From Acanthosepion lycidas (lineage: Eukaryota; Mollusca; Cephalopoda; Sepiida; Sepiidae), in the NCBI GenBank assembly GCA_963932145.1, contig OZ010586.1, forward strand, positions 72,551,368 through 72,615,367: a DNA stretch of 64,000 nt, read 5' to 3'. The notes beneath the pieces were generated by a model, which saw only the letters and a program-made list of their open reading frames with translations, ran no database searches and was not told the DNA's origin. Made by a program: the position numbers and the translations under genes. Shown piece by piece: positions 54,419 through 64,000 of the stretch (its first letter is position 1; each line of letters opens with the position of its first letter).

Positions 54419-54860
54419 AGACCGCAAACAAAAAGTACCTCCTTATTGATATGACAGTCCCTGCGGACTGCAATGTATCTTTGAAGATCTTCAAAAAGCT
54501 ATCAAAATACAAAGCCCTTGAAATCGAAATCTGAAAATTGTGGCACATGGGAACATCACTAATCCCTGTTGTAGTTGGAGCCCTCGGATTGGTTGGAAAA
54601 GATTCCAGTAGGCTAATTGAAGGTATTCCTGGAAGTCCATGCCTTAAGGAAATCCAAAAAATTGTTCCTATGAGTACAGCCCACACCTTACGAAGAGCTT
54701 TATCTATGTAAAATATGTTTGTTTTTTTTTTTTTTTGTTTTTTGTCAGTGGAAAATGTCATGATGCCATTTCTAACCTTAGGTCTGTGGGCGGGACCAGG
54801 AACGAAATGTGTGCACACCAGAAATTAAAGGAAATAATAATAATAATAATGAAATTAACT
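53906..54860 (+). mobile_element. LINE-D, three tandem 3' portions with (AAT)n tails
   Basis: 'acaccttacga..g.tttatc' recurs at about 53916, 54218 and 54684, each followed by 'gtcatgatgccatttcta'-type UTR and an AAT array (54076-54121, 54378-54415, 54833-54851). Copy 3 keeps the coding end: KKLSKYKALEIEI, LWHMGTSLIPVVVGALGLVG, CLKEIQKIVPMSTAHTLRRA. Copies 1-2 have lost most of it between LKIL/EDL and FT(S)TAHTLRK. Confidence 0.82.
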
Positions 54861-55085
54861 CATTAACACACACGTTTTGCTTAAAATCTTGACTTTTAGC
54901 CTGATATATATTGATGGCTAATAGTAAAGTTAGGGCTGACGGATTTTAAATTTGTTATTACCCCATTTCTAAAATATTGGACGCGAGTAACTACTGGGTT
55001 TCATCATCTTAGATTAGTAGGAGTTAATGAAGCCAAATAAGTTTTGAAATTTGCTAGTTATTGACTCCAAACTTTTAGCCTAGAA
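54861..55085. other. Intergenic
   Basis: Nothing recognised. Confidence 0.5.
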
Positions 55086-55639
55086 TAATGGTAATCGTAA
55101 TATTACCCGGAACGGAAACATTTGGCATTTATTGACCAAGGAGCCAGTTCTGCTTTCGGTTGCAATTTATAAAATATTTCTTTTAAAACTTTTTTCAGGA
55201 AAATAAGTTTCTCAAATCCGGTAGCGGTTATCGTTCTTTCCAGCATTGATGGGAGTTTCCTTTCTAACCTTTTGTTTGAAGTAGTGTAGAGAATCAGCGT
55301 CTTACTTTTATCATTATTTTCTTTTTGGAGTTACATGTGCTATCCATTTTAGTGGCTGCTGTTATTGAAAGTCCTCTAGTGATGTGTTTTCTGATATTTA
55401 TACAGTTCTTTGTGAGTCATCCTGTAGAGTCAGTCCACAATTTTCAAAGACGAATTGTTGTTAATAAAAACTGAAAGAATTTGATGCCACGCATGACATC
55501 TATATGAAATTCTCGATTCGACGAGGCTATTCAAGAACAAGACTCGAGTTTTCAGGTTGAGGTTTTGGTTTTGTAGCAATTGGCGGTTTGGGGCGAAACT
55601 TCCTCTATGTTCAATATTCTTTTTCTATATATCGTTTAT
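55086..55639 (+). repeat. Family H copy 4
   Basis: Second long copy, collinear with 6186-6860 from 'atggtaatcgtaatattacc' to 'ttttcaggttgaggttttgg'. Confidence 0.65.
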
Positions 55640-55742
55640 ATACTACATTCCATCACCACCGATCTGAATTATCAGCAGTCACGATGAATGGATGTCTCCT
55701 CGGGGAGACCAGGTCTCTTGAGAGATGACACCGCTGCCGCCG

Positions 55743-55773
<31 letters not shown>

Positions 55774-56580
55774 CTTCTTCTTCTTCTTCTTCTTCTTCTT
55801 TCGGAAATAGACGTTGGGGTACCGACAATTCTCCTCCATCTTTTACGTTCGTGTACGAAAACCTGTGTCTCCCCAAATGTTTTTGTGGTGTGCTCATCAT
55901 GAGCATTTTAATATGGCGGAGCTCATCCCTCTCCTGGTTAGACCAATGCAGATGTCCTCCAGCTATGAGCGACTATTGAGCCTTAAACTTACCCTAGACA
56001 TCAAGTACAACTATTCATCGATAAAGATGCAGGAAAAATGGTCGGTATTACTCCAGTCAGTATGCGACGTATCATGCTATCTTCTACCTTTATAAGAGCT
56101 AAATCAGGCCTCAAATGGAATACTGCTGTCATATTTGGGCGGGAACTGTCAAGTCCTCATTTTCCAGTGTCGATATAGTCGAAAAGCGTCTTGTGGATGG
56201 CAAATTATTGTCCACCCTGCAACCTTTCTGTCACGGACAAGATACCGCAAGCCTTTCAATGCTATATCGCTAATTCCGTGGAAAGTACTCAGACATTCCA
56301 CCAGTTGTATCTTTGATGGCTAGAATCCACCACGCCACTCTCAAGGTATCAAACACCCTCATTTCCTTTGTATTCTATTAATAGGAAGTAAGTTCCACTC
56401 GAGCAGCTTCATCCGGCGAACTACTGCTCTGTGGAACCAATATTTTTCTTGATCACTGCAACCTGGAATCTATTCTAGTCTAGGGTTAACTGTTATGTTA
56501 CCCATCTATCCGCACACACCGCACCTCTTACTATGTACCCCTCTACCTTGAGTTGCCCCCTCACTGTAAAAATTAAATAT
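55640..56580 (+). mobile_element. LINE-G relic with (CTT)n insert
   Basis: 'agtcacgatgaatggatgtc' matches 29488. After a pure CTT array (55744-55801) and unclassified sequence, LINE-G resumes with 'ctatcttctacctttataag' (56080) to the 3' end ('ctaccttgagttgccccctc'). Frames broken. Confidence 0.7.
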
Positions 56581-56699
56581 GTAAATAATATAATATGAAT
56601 AAAATATTGAAGATGTGAAAATCTCTGCTTTGTTTAGATATCTTTTTCGTTTTAATAGTTTTGATAATGCAGAAAGAGAAGACCAAAATTGTTTTTCTT

Positions 56700-57300
56700 T
56701 TTTAATCGAGTTCACGGCAAGCAAGACAGTAATGCCACGGAGACGCAAGTGGTTACTGGGTGTGGAAGAGTTAAAAACAAAAATATTACTGAGGAGAAAG
56801 AAGAAGAAGAAGAGCAACCAGGAGTGCAGCAGATAGCAATTGACATTGTATTTAATTTTTCCAGATAAAAGTTGGCTGGAAAGAATGCGGCTGGAAGGGA
56901 GTTCCACAAGTGAGAAATGCAAGAAAAGAAACTGCCAGCATAGAATTTACGGTTGCATCTAACCAGGTCAACTGTAAATTGGCGAGACCTCGTCACCAGT
57001 CAAGTACTGTGCTTAAATTCAAAGGGTTTAGTCACCATTGCGAAGAAGTAATCTGAACAATTACTATGAAAGTATTTATAGAAAAAGCAAAGGGAGGCAA
57101 CCTTACAGCAGTGGGAAAGTGACTGAAGCCGAGAGGCCAGATCGGGGCCCAAAATATTGCTGATTCTTCTTTGGGTTTTATCAAGGAGCTCTAGATAGAT
57201 AGGAGGAGCACCGGACCATATTTGACGGATATTCTCAGCATGAACAAATAGTAAACTTATATATAAGTAAGATGAACTCTGCAGAGAAAACAGTGTTTTT
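56700..57300 (-). mobile_element. LINE-A C-terminal part, decayed
   Basis: 57374-57000 (minus) carries IRQIWSGAPPIYLELLDKTQ, then NILGPDLASRLQSLSHCCKV and LCFFYKYFHSNCSDYFFAMV. 56996-56712 carries the closing block. The two parts are in different frames. Confidence 0.82.
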
Positions 57301-57835
57301 TTTATCATGCGTTTTTTTTTTTTGTAAAACCTATCGTATTTTAAATATATATTCTGGGATTTTGGCTTCCCCAATCTGTAGATGGAAGAAAACGTTTGTC
57401 GTTAGAATGATCTAGAATCTTTTTTGGTTGTGTGCGTGTGTGTCGACTTATCTTGGCATGAATGTGTTTGTTGCTTAATTAAGAAACATTATTTGATCAC
57501 TTTGTACCGCAAGGAAGTAGAGTTGCCTCAGATAGCTTTATCTCTTGCTTTGACATAATTTTTGAAAGGTTTTGAGAATTGGCATTCATTGTAAATGATT
57601 TAAAAAAAAAAAAATCTTCTGCTATGGTCGATTCCAAATGCAATTTTCCCGTTGCTTGTGTTTTCGCCAACGTTGCAATCGTTTTTCCCAGATAATTTTT
57701 AGCCTTCCATTTATTGTTAGAAGCAAAGGAAAAAAAATCAATTTGAATGTCAGCCGAATGCTGTGTGAAATCAATTGATTCGAATAAACCCTGGTTATTC
57801 GCTGCGAATTTCTTTTTTAGTGACGGTATAATAGT
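57301..57835. other. Intergenic
   Basis: No recognised feature. Confidence 0.5.
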
Positions 57836-57839
57836 AGTG

Positions 57840-58405
57840 GTAAAACTATGGAGCGGATTCTGCGAGGACTAAGACAGAGAATTAAAGCTGTGAAAGAAAT
57901 ACTGCGAAAAGAAAAACAATTTTACAAGGTGGAAGAAAAAGAAAATTATACAAAAAGAATAAAAAGAAGGAAATTCAGAAATGGATGGAAGGAAAAAAAG
58001 AGAAACAGAGTAAAAGAAGGAAAATATTAGGAAGAAGTGCTGGAAGAATGAATCAAAAAGGAAATGGAAAGTCAGAGAAAACCATAACTAACAGGAAATA
58101 AAGAAAGAAGAGAGGAAGAGAAGAAAGAAGAAAATGTAGGAATAAGTGTTTCAAGAATAAATCATTTAAAGGAAAAGTAAACGAATAAGCTGAAAGAGAA
58201 CGAATAAAAAAAATTAGGCAAGAGAATAGAGAGAAAAGAATGAAAATAGAAATAAAGAATGAAAGAGAGTTATTAGGAATAAGACATTCAAGAATGAATC
58301 ATTTGAAGGAAAAGTTACGAATAACCGGAAATAGAACGAATAAAAACATGAAGGAAAGGAAAAATAGAATAAAGGGAGCTATTAAGAATAAGATCTTGAA
58401 GAATT
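57840..58405. repeat. Purine-rich tract with degenerate 110-134-bp tandem units
   Basis: About 560 bp strongly A/G-biased on the plus strand. 'caagaatgaatcatttgaag' variants recur near 58040, 58150, 58285 and 58395, each followed by 'ggaaaag..aacgaataa'. A further cousin is at 59590-59650. The 60-codon ORF 57848-58030 is Lys/Arg/Glu composition only. Confidence 0.65.
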
Positions 58406-58409
58406 AATC

Positions 58410-58790
58410 ATTTGAATGGATTTGTTTTTTATGACTAATCAACCATTTTAAATTTATTTAAAGCCGCAACATATTTTGGATTGTAAGAATTTGTTTTAAG
58501 AGAATAATGATTTTCTCATACCGGTCTTACTATTTAATCCATAGCTGGGAGACTAAGTAATGGATTTATACCTTTCCCAATGGTGTTTGAAGATATCGAA
58601 ACCGACTGAAATTCTATTTCTCATTCCGGGCTTTTATCAATTTCACCTCGCGCACTTCTAAGCTTGCAGCACCTTATATTCGCGAACGGTCACCCATCTC
58701 GATACTGACCAGATTCAATGTTGGTTAACTTCGGTAATCAGACGAGAACTGGTATTTCAACGTGATACGAACCGTTCGGTGGAGGAGGGG
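58410..58790 (-). mobile_element. Composite SINE with 5S rRNA-like head
   Basis: Minus strand 58787-58670: cgtatcacgttgaaatacca, cgtctgattaccgaagttaa, gtatcgagatgggtgaccgt and ggtgctgcaagctt give about 115 bases of 5S-like sequence. The S1 body follows ('accattgggaaaggtataaa'). The tRNA-like middle is poorly preserved. Best of the three 5S heads. Confidence 0.82.
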
Positions 58791-59819
58791 CGTATTCAAC
58801 ATTTGATAATTTTGCGGCAATATACGCTTAAAGGTTTTAGGCAGTTTTGATCAACATTTCTCTTCATGGTTAGCTGTGAGGAATTGTAAATGTAGGACTA
58901 CCTTACACTTAAGTAAAATAATAACAATAATAATATTTATTAAGAATTTATTACAGGAAATGTCAAGTTTTATAGAAACAATGTTGACAATTATGTATTT
59001 AGATACATGAGAAATAAAAAAATATAAATTTTGATGCTATATTTGATTTGTTGTCAGGTATTTTTCATTTTCTCCTTTGTTATTGGAAGCATTTTAGAAT
59101 ATTTTGACTGTAATGCTAAGTTTCGCGAGCTGAACAAACTGGAGCTATTTCGTTTACGATTTGTTACCTCTCTTTTCCATTGTTGTTTTTAGATCGCTTT
59201 CTTCCTGACTGGAAGCAATAGCAAAATTCTGAAATTCAGAATGATCTTATTCCATTTCAAAAATAAAACCCGTTAAAAGCAATATTTAAAATTAATATAC
59301 TACCAAAAATAAAATCCTTTTGACATAAATCTTTAATGATTTCACTGTAATTATGTAAAAATAATGTAATGATATTCTGTAGAGAGTTTATGTTACCTCA
59401 TCTCATTGCATGGTTGCGAACTGTAAACCTAAATTAAGCTTGAAATATTGTGTAAACCGCCCTTATCTTTTGTAAAATACTTGGATATGATATAATGAAT
59501 AATTTTCAGTGAAAAAGTAATTTTCGATTTTTGCTGAATACGTTCCTCCTCCACCAAAAGCGTCATATGATCGTAAGTTGAATCGTTAGAAAGAAATATT
59601 TCGAATAAACGGAAATAGAACGAATAAAAAAAAATGAAGGAAAGTGAACGGCAACAAAAAAGAATGATTCGGATTTTTAAGAAAAAAAAAATCCCATCAG
59701 TATGTAAGAGATTTATGGTTATCCATAGGTTCCGTTTTTTTTTTTTGTTATTTGTGAAATACCATTACTTCTTGCAAAAACATAATGGAGTGTCTTCTTT
59801 GTTGCCTTCTTCCCAGTTT
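58791..59819. other. Intergenic, AT-rich
   Basis: No gene. Purine-rich motif at 59590-59660. The 87-codon ORF at 59634-59897 crosses into S1 and is not credible. Confidence 0.5.
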
Positions 59820-60015
59820 GGAAATCAGAGTTTTCCTCCTCTTAGACTGGTTGCCCCCCAACCAAGGCTAGAGCGTCCGGTTTATCCTGCTATTTAACTT
59901 ATAACGAGGTGAGAGAGAGAGGAATCCAGGCTTTTTTCAGGGTAATTAGTGCTAAAGTGAACGTAACAGACAAGGTAGAATTTGCAACTGACTATCGCTG
60001 ACAGCCGTTACGCAA
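59820..60015 (-). mobile_element. S1 SINE
   Basis: 'cctcttagactggttgcc' end and S1 body, head near 60015 ('taacggctgtcagcgatag'). Diverged. Confidence 0.65.
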
Positions 60016-60189
60016 CCCGTACATAGAGATTAGGATACATTGGGGAAAATAGGTCTTCAATGCATGTTACAAAAACCAGTGAAATGCATTACGTAACCGC
60101 ACATGGATACTTATTAACCACAAATAAGAACTCCTACAGAAGGTAGTGAAGATAAGCGAGAAGAAGGAACTAAATATCAATTGCAGTAA
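60016..60189. other. Intergenic
   Basis: Nothing recognised. Confidence 0.5.
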
Positions 60190-61230
60190 TATATGGTTGC
60201 CAGCAAAAGGAACACCTCCACATTCAAATTACCAATTGGAAATATCACAAACCAAGTACAAAAATTTAAATATCACTGAAGTATTTTAACAGAGGACGTA
60301 AAGTGCTACACCGAAATCCGAAGGCGTTTTGAGATAGTGAAAGATGCTTTTCAAAAAGCTAAGCAAAGTATTAAGAAACAGAAAATTTTCGTTAGAAACA
60401 AAGAAAGGAGTACTTAACTGTTATTTAATATCAGTCATCCTATATGACAGTGAACGTTGCTTTTCAAAAAGCTAATTCAATATCAGTCATCCTATATGAC
60501 AGTGAACGCTGCATAAACCATTCACAGATGAATTTGATTGATTCGTTTTCTACGGCTTATCAACTCTTCACAGTCTATTTAAAACGAGGAAATATTTTTA
60601 TACTGTAAGATGTTTTTTTTTTTTAGAAAATAATGGTTTAGTGATATGAGTCTTACTAATTAATTCTGAACGGGGGAGAAGGGTTGGATTCATAACTTTG
60701 CCAAGATTATTTACGCGGAAATGAATATAAAGAACCCCACTGGAATTAGAACTCGGATCTCCGATTGATAATCCCGAGCCATTATCCATTACAACAACGG
60801 CCCAATCTAGCTTCCAATACCTGATAATCCCAAGCGGTATCCCATCTCGGTACTGATCAAGCTTGGCGTTGCTTAACTTCTGTAATTGTACGGGATACTG
60901 TTACAACGTGATGATGAAGAAAGACTTAAAGCAGCAGAAATGTGATTCTACAGAAGGATGTTGAGAATACCAACGACCGATGTGAACAACAACGAAGTTT
61001 TAAGCAAAATGGAAACAAAAAGTTTACTTATACGTAGCATATTGGGGCGAAAGTTACAGAGGAAAACAACGCATAACCTACTCAACGCGTTTGAGTCAAT
61101 GATTGGCAGAACAGTGTTTACGAGAGATATAAAAAAATTACTAAGAGCTACAAAGGACAGGAAATTGTGGAGAGCCTTGAGCGTCAGCCTCTTGAAGGGA
61201 CACGGCACACAGAAGAAAAATGTAGTATGT
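60190..61230 (+). mobile_element. RTE-like LINE relic split by a SINE
   Basis: Upstream part 60190-60532 carries FKYH.SIL-like and 'gctacaccgaaatccgaagg' (the CDTEIRR equivalent), with 'atatcagtcatcctatatga' duplicated (60429, 60480). Downstream 60913-61230 reads KAAEMWFYRRMLRIPTTDV, NNNEVLSKMETKSLLIRSI, LLRATKDRKLWRALSVSLLK. The joint is filled by the SINE at 60533-60912. Confidence 0.78.
60533..60912 (-). mobile_element. Composite SINE with 5S rRNA-like head, nested in RTE
   Basis: Minus strand 60912-60815 is 5S-like (catcacgttgtaacagtatc, ttacagaagttaagcaacgc, gtaccgagatgggataccgc), 60800-60740 is tRNA-like (ttgttgtaatggataatggc; gagttctaattccagtgggg), then S1 body and a tail ending 'acgaatcaatcaaa'. 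GATGAA at 60527-60532 and 60913-60918 is the probable target-site duplication. Confidence 0.85.
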
Positions 61231-61419
61231 ATTTGTCTAAAACATGTACGCCATATAGATTTCATCTTTACAAAAGGAGAAATTGGGAGAAACAAAATTA
61301 AACTATATTTATATGAAATATAAATTTCTGGAGCATAATGCGTGTTGAACAGCTGATATAAAGCAGAATAAAAAAGAATATAAGACTGTGGAATAGACTT
61401 CGTTATCAATGGTGGCCAC
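61231..61419. other. Intergenic
   Basis: Nothing recognised. Confidence 0.5.
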
Positions 61420-62040
61420 CTGTTGCTTCCTATAAGGGGCCATTAATTTCAAACTACGACTGTAAGTCAAAAATTATCCGCGCTTTCGCCATAACATATC
61501 TTTAGGTTTATCGCACTATCTTCTGTACGCGCGTGTTTATAGCTAGTACTATTGTGGTCACATGATCGAAGTTTGATCGCACTATTTTTCTTGTTGCTGT
61601 TACAATGTAAACATGGCGCTCCGATAGCGGTTTTCTCCAAGGAGGAACAAAGAGCTGTGATCCGAATCTGCAGAGAACATGCTACTTCATCGATGATAAC
61701 TCACGATCTCTCGAGCTTGCTGAATCTTCTCCTCAGTGGTGGTGTTTGACAGCTGTCCTGCTCTTTCTTCGAGCGTCACGCTTGGCCGGTCACTTTTACA
61801 CTTCTTGATCCACTCATGCACACTTCTACGCGGAAGTGCACTCTTGCTGGATTTTGTTAAAGTCCCCGATGAATTTCAGTCTCTGACACCACCTTCCGAC
61901 CAGAGAAATCGGTTCAGTGCTCTTTGTTCCTCATCGGTGCACACTGCTAGTGGAGCGGCTATGTTTACACTGTAACTATGTCAAGTCAAGCTACAAGTGC
62001 TACTGGTAATGTGTAAGTCAGTATTACCTGCCGTATGGTT
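61420..62040. mobile_element. Two-headed mariner relic (inverted N-termini)
   Basis: Plus strand near 61612: MALR* then PIAVFSKEEQRAVIRICREH. Minus strand from 61973: AAPLAVCTDEEQRALNRFLW, then RRSVHEWIKKCKSDRPSV to about 61740. Both are the same HTH domain of a mariner-type transposase, facing each other. Both are preceded by 'tgtaaacat'. No catalytic domain. Confidence 0.72.
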
Positions 62041-62109
62041 CAGTCATTGGTGACTAAACCGGTTCTAACATCAAGCTTTTTCTGGTGAGAATCATTCATT
62101 TACTTAACT

Positions 62110-62345
62110 TTTGGCTCAGCAACTGTTTTGGGGTTATTTAAAAACGAAACATATTTTGGATTGTAAGAATAATTCTTTCGTTTGCGAGTGAATATTGCAA
62201 TAACAATTTTTATTCATTTGTCATTATTATCAATTTTTCTTGAGATGACAATTATTTTTCTAGTAATACTACTATTTAGCACATAGCGGGGGAAGAGAAT
62301 ATGTATTCGTAGACACCCAGCAGGATTAAGACATGTGAAAGGGCA
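62110..62345 (-). mobile_element. S1 SINE body, headless
   Basis: 'acatattttggattgtaag', identical in part to 58470-58489, then 'agcacatagcgggggaagag'. No tRNA or 5S head is visible. Confidence 0.6.
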
Positions 62346-62690
62346 GATTAAGCTTTTTGTAAGGTGAACCGCTATGTGGCACAATTGGGTAGAGTAGGCT
62401 CCATAGCTTTATATGTATGTAGCCAGTGCGGTGATAAAATGGTATCGCTGGCCGGAGGGCTTCCTGGACTGAAGTCAAAGGAGAGGGCGGTTCTCCCGAT
62501 GATATCAGCGGCTGCGTGTCCGTGACTAAGACGTGCCTTCAAGACGGAGAACATCGACTGCGGTTTGACCTGGATAGAGTTTGGCGTCGCAAAGTTTACT
62601 TGCCAAACACGCTACACATGAATGTATGCCTACCCAGCTTTCGGTTCATTGGCTCAGGCATTCAGTGACTAAAGATGATGATGAGCTTCG
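62346..62690. other. Unclassified, GC-richer block ending in (GAT)n
   Basis: 'gctggccggagggcttcctg' to 'agtgactaaagatgatgatg'. The terminal GAT triplets look like a retroposon tail, but no second copy lies in the window. Confidence 0.4.
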
Positions 62691-63084
62691 AAATCTCTTT
62701 TGCTAGAGTTTTGGAGCTCTCTTTATGGCAGATTTTCAATTAATAAAATTAATTGCTAGGCTTATAAGTATGGATATGAATTTTGAATCGTCTTAATGTC
62801 TGAATGGGACACTTTTCAGACCAATATTTTTGTTAACTTCGTTGGTTCGCTAAAACACCCAAATGTACTTTGATATTGGGTGGTCCAATACTTTCTTTAA
62901 GAACATTAAACTATCCTGTAAAATGTGGTGAAAAATAGCCTTATCACATTACATTGCTTCACAGAGGTGACAGTGTTGCCTGGTTTTCATTTTTCTTTCT
63001 TTCAACTTAATGATTTGAGATGAAGTTCTAAAAAAGAAAAGAAAAAAAACGTATTATTCCAGTAGATATCTGACTTACATAAAG
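62691..63084. other. Intergenic
   Basis: Nothing recognised. Confidence 0.5.
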
Positions 63085-63215
63085 TGATTTTCCAAGCGCA
63101 GCTTAGATGTGCCACAAGGCCGAAAGTATGGGGTACCCATTGAGGATCGGACTCACTATTCAGTCGCAACTGTTCTAGCAAAACAAGCTTGCTAACCAAT
63201 CTGGCTTACATAAAT
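63085..63215 (-). mobile_element. S2 SINE
   Basis: Minus strand: 'ttggttagcaagcttgtttt', 'gagtccgatcctcaatgggt', 'gtggcacatctaagctgcgc'. Confidence 0.75.
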
Positions 63216-63309
63216 GCTCCAAACAAGCCTCCGGCGTGCCTCTATGTATGATTTCTTCAGAAGTGGCACTTATCTAAAAGATCGTAAAAAAAATAACTCA
63301 TAGCTACGT

Positions 63310-63945
63310 GTGCTGCCAGAAACGTTGGTCCATTGTGTCGTTTTACATAATTTTTCCCGTTTAAGTATATCTTACAACTTTATAAGTCTACCATTCGTCC
63401 TTGCATTGGATATTGCTGCCACATCTGGTCTGCTGTTTGTGCTATATATTTAGAGATTCTTGACAAAATTTAAAGAAAAATCTGCAATGTTATTTGTTCT
63501 GGCCTGGCATCTCGGCTTCAGCCATTTTGACACCACCATAATCTAGCTTCCCTGTGAATTTTCCATAAATATTTTCATGGTAACTATTTTTTGGTTCCTC
63601 TTCATTACGAATTTAAGCGCAGTACTAGGATGGCAGTTAGATCTCATTACTTTACAGTTGAATTTGCTAGAAGTAACATAAGTTTTATACTAACAGTTTC
63701 TTCTCTCGCATTACTCACTTGCTAAATTCTCTTCCGGCTTTTTACTTTCCCGTCAAATTTGATCTTCAAAAATTTAAATTCAATGTCAGTTATCCCCTGT
63801 CACCTCGAATCTTGTTTTTTTTATTCTCTTTCCTTTATAATTAATTTTCTCAGATTCCTTCACTCCCAGTAACCCCTTGCATCTTACATCTTAGTGGCTT
63901 TATTGCCTTGTTTGGGGTAAAATGATAAAAAACTATACTAAGAGA
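63310..63945 (+). mobile_element. LINE-A C-terminal part and 3' end
   Basis: 'ctaccattcgtccttgcatt' (STIRPCI) and 'gatattgctgccacatctgg' open the relic. 'catggtaactattttttgg', 'agcgcagtactagg' and 'gtaaccccttgcatctt' close it. Frames broken. Last bases to 64000 show nothing else. Confidence 0.75.
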
Positions 63946-64000
63946 ATGTGTTGTTGAGAGAAAGAGATGTAACTGTTATGCTTAATGCTCTGTGATTTAC

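Noticed and set aside
55679..55979. Ser-rich (plus) and Glu-rich (minus) ORFs
   Set aside because: Translations of the (CTT)n array.
57848..58030. Lys/Arg/Glu-rich 60-codon ORF
   Set aside because: Composition follows the purine-rich tract and no homologous feature is seen.
58670..58787. Functional 5S rRNA gene
   Set aside because: Several mismatches in conserved positions, and it is joined to a SINE body as in two other copies.

Overview
This window looks like gene-poor, repeat-saturated DNA from a mollusc, most likely a cephalopod such as an octopus. I infer this from low GC, dense (TA)n, (CA)n and (GA)n arrays, many tRNA-headed and 5S-headed SINE-like copies, several non-LTR retrotransposon families and many mariner/Tc1 relics. 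I see no intact host gene, no functional rRNA or tRNA gene, no CRISPR array, no bacterial operon and no promoter I could defend. Most open frames are readings through microsatellites or decayed transposons. The only coding-like stretch I cannot tie to a transposon is a pseudogene-like frame at 49928-50452 (minus) with two in-frame stops.

Family labels used here are local to this window. Non-LTR retrotransposon families: LINE-A (RT motifs GVPQGSILGP and YADD; best copy 52856-53905), LINE-B, RTE-like (closing block with FLGHIMRKE and WFYRRMLRI), LINE-D (PVVVGALG and TAHTLRR C-terminus, (AAT)n tail), LINE-F and LINE-G. SINE-like families: S1 (tRNA-like, three copies with a 5S rRNA head), S2 (tRNA-like) and S3 (tRNA-like plus a CTGAAGA...GAAACG motif). 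Unclassified dispersed repeats: X, H and J. DNA transposons: MADE1-like palindromic MITEs (seven), a pogo/Tigger-like MITE, a Tc1-like relic and about six mariner-like relics.

Layout. 1-2340: microsatellites and one MITE. 2340-10505: LINE-A, a 30-bp minisatellite, S1, MITEs, an RTE relic, H, LINE-D relics and a 5S-headed SINE. 10506-18090: family X, mariner and Tc1 relics, S1, LINE-G/A and an RTE copy split by X. 18091-24770: inverted-repeat/SINE structure, S3 with a J insertion, H with a MITE inside, RTE 3'-end tandem repeats and a Helentron-like unit. 24771-35000: LINE-A, tandemly repeated RTE pieces, LINE-G, S1, a second Helentron-like unit and mariner relics. 35000-46640: X, S1, mariner, LINE-A/B, two near-perfect palindromes, S2 and LINE-F. 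46641-57300: S3, LINE-A with a 92-bp tandem array, H, the unidentified pseudogene, and LINE-A, D and G. 57300-64000: purine-rich repeats, 5S-headed SINEs (one nested in an RTE copy), a two-headed mariner relic, S2 and LINE-A.

The elements do not form a pathway. They record successive insertions: X inside RTE, SINE inside RTE, MITE inside H, J inside S3 and local tandem amplification inside LINE copies. The features most worth follow-up are the long hairpins (MITEs and the palindromes at 41615-42020 and 43441-43628), the 5S-tRNA composite SINE, family X and the unidentified coding-like relic.
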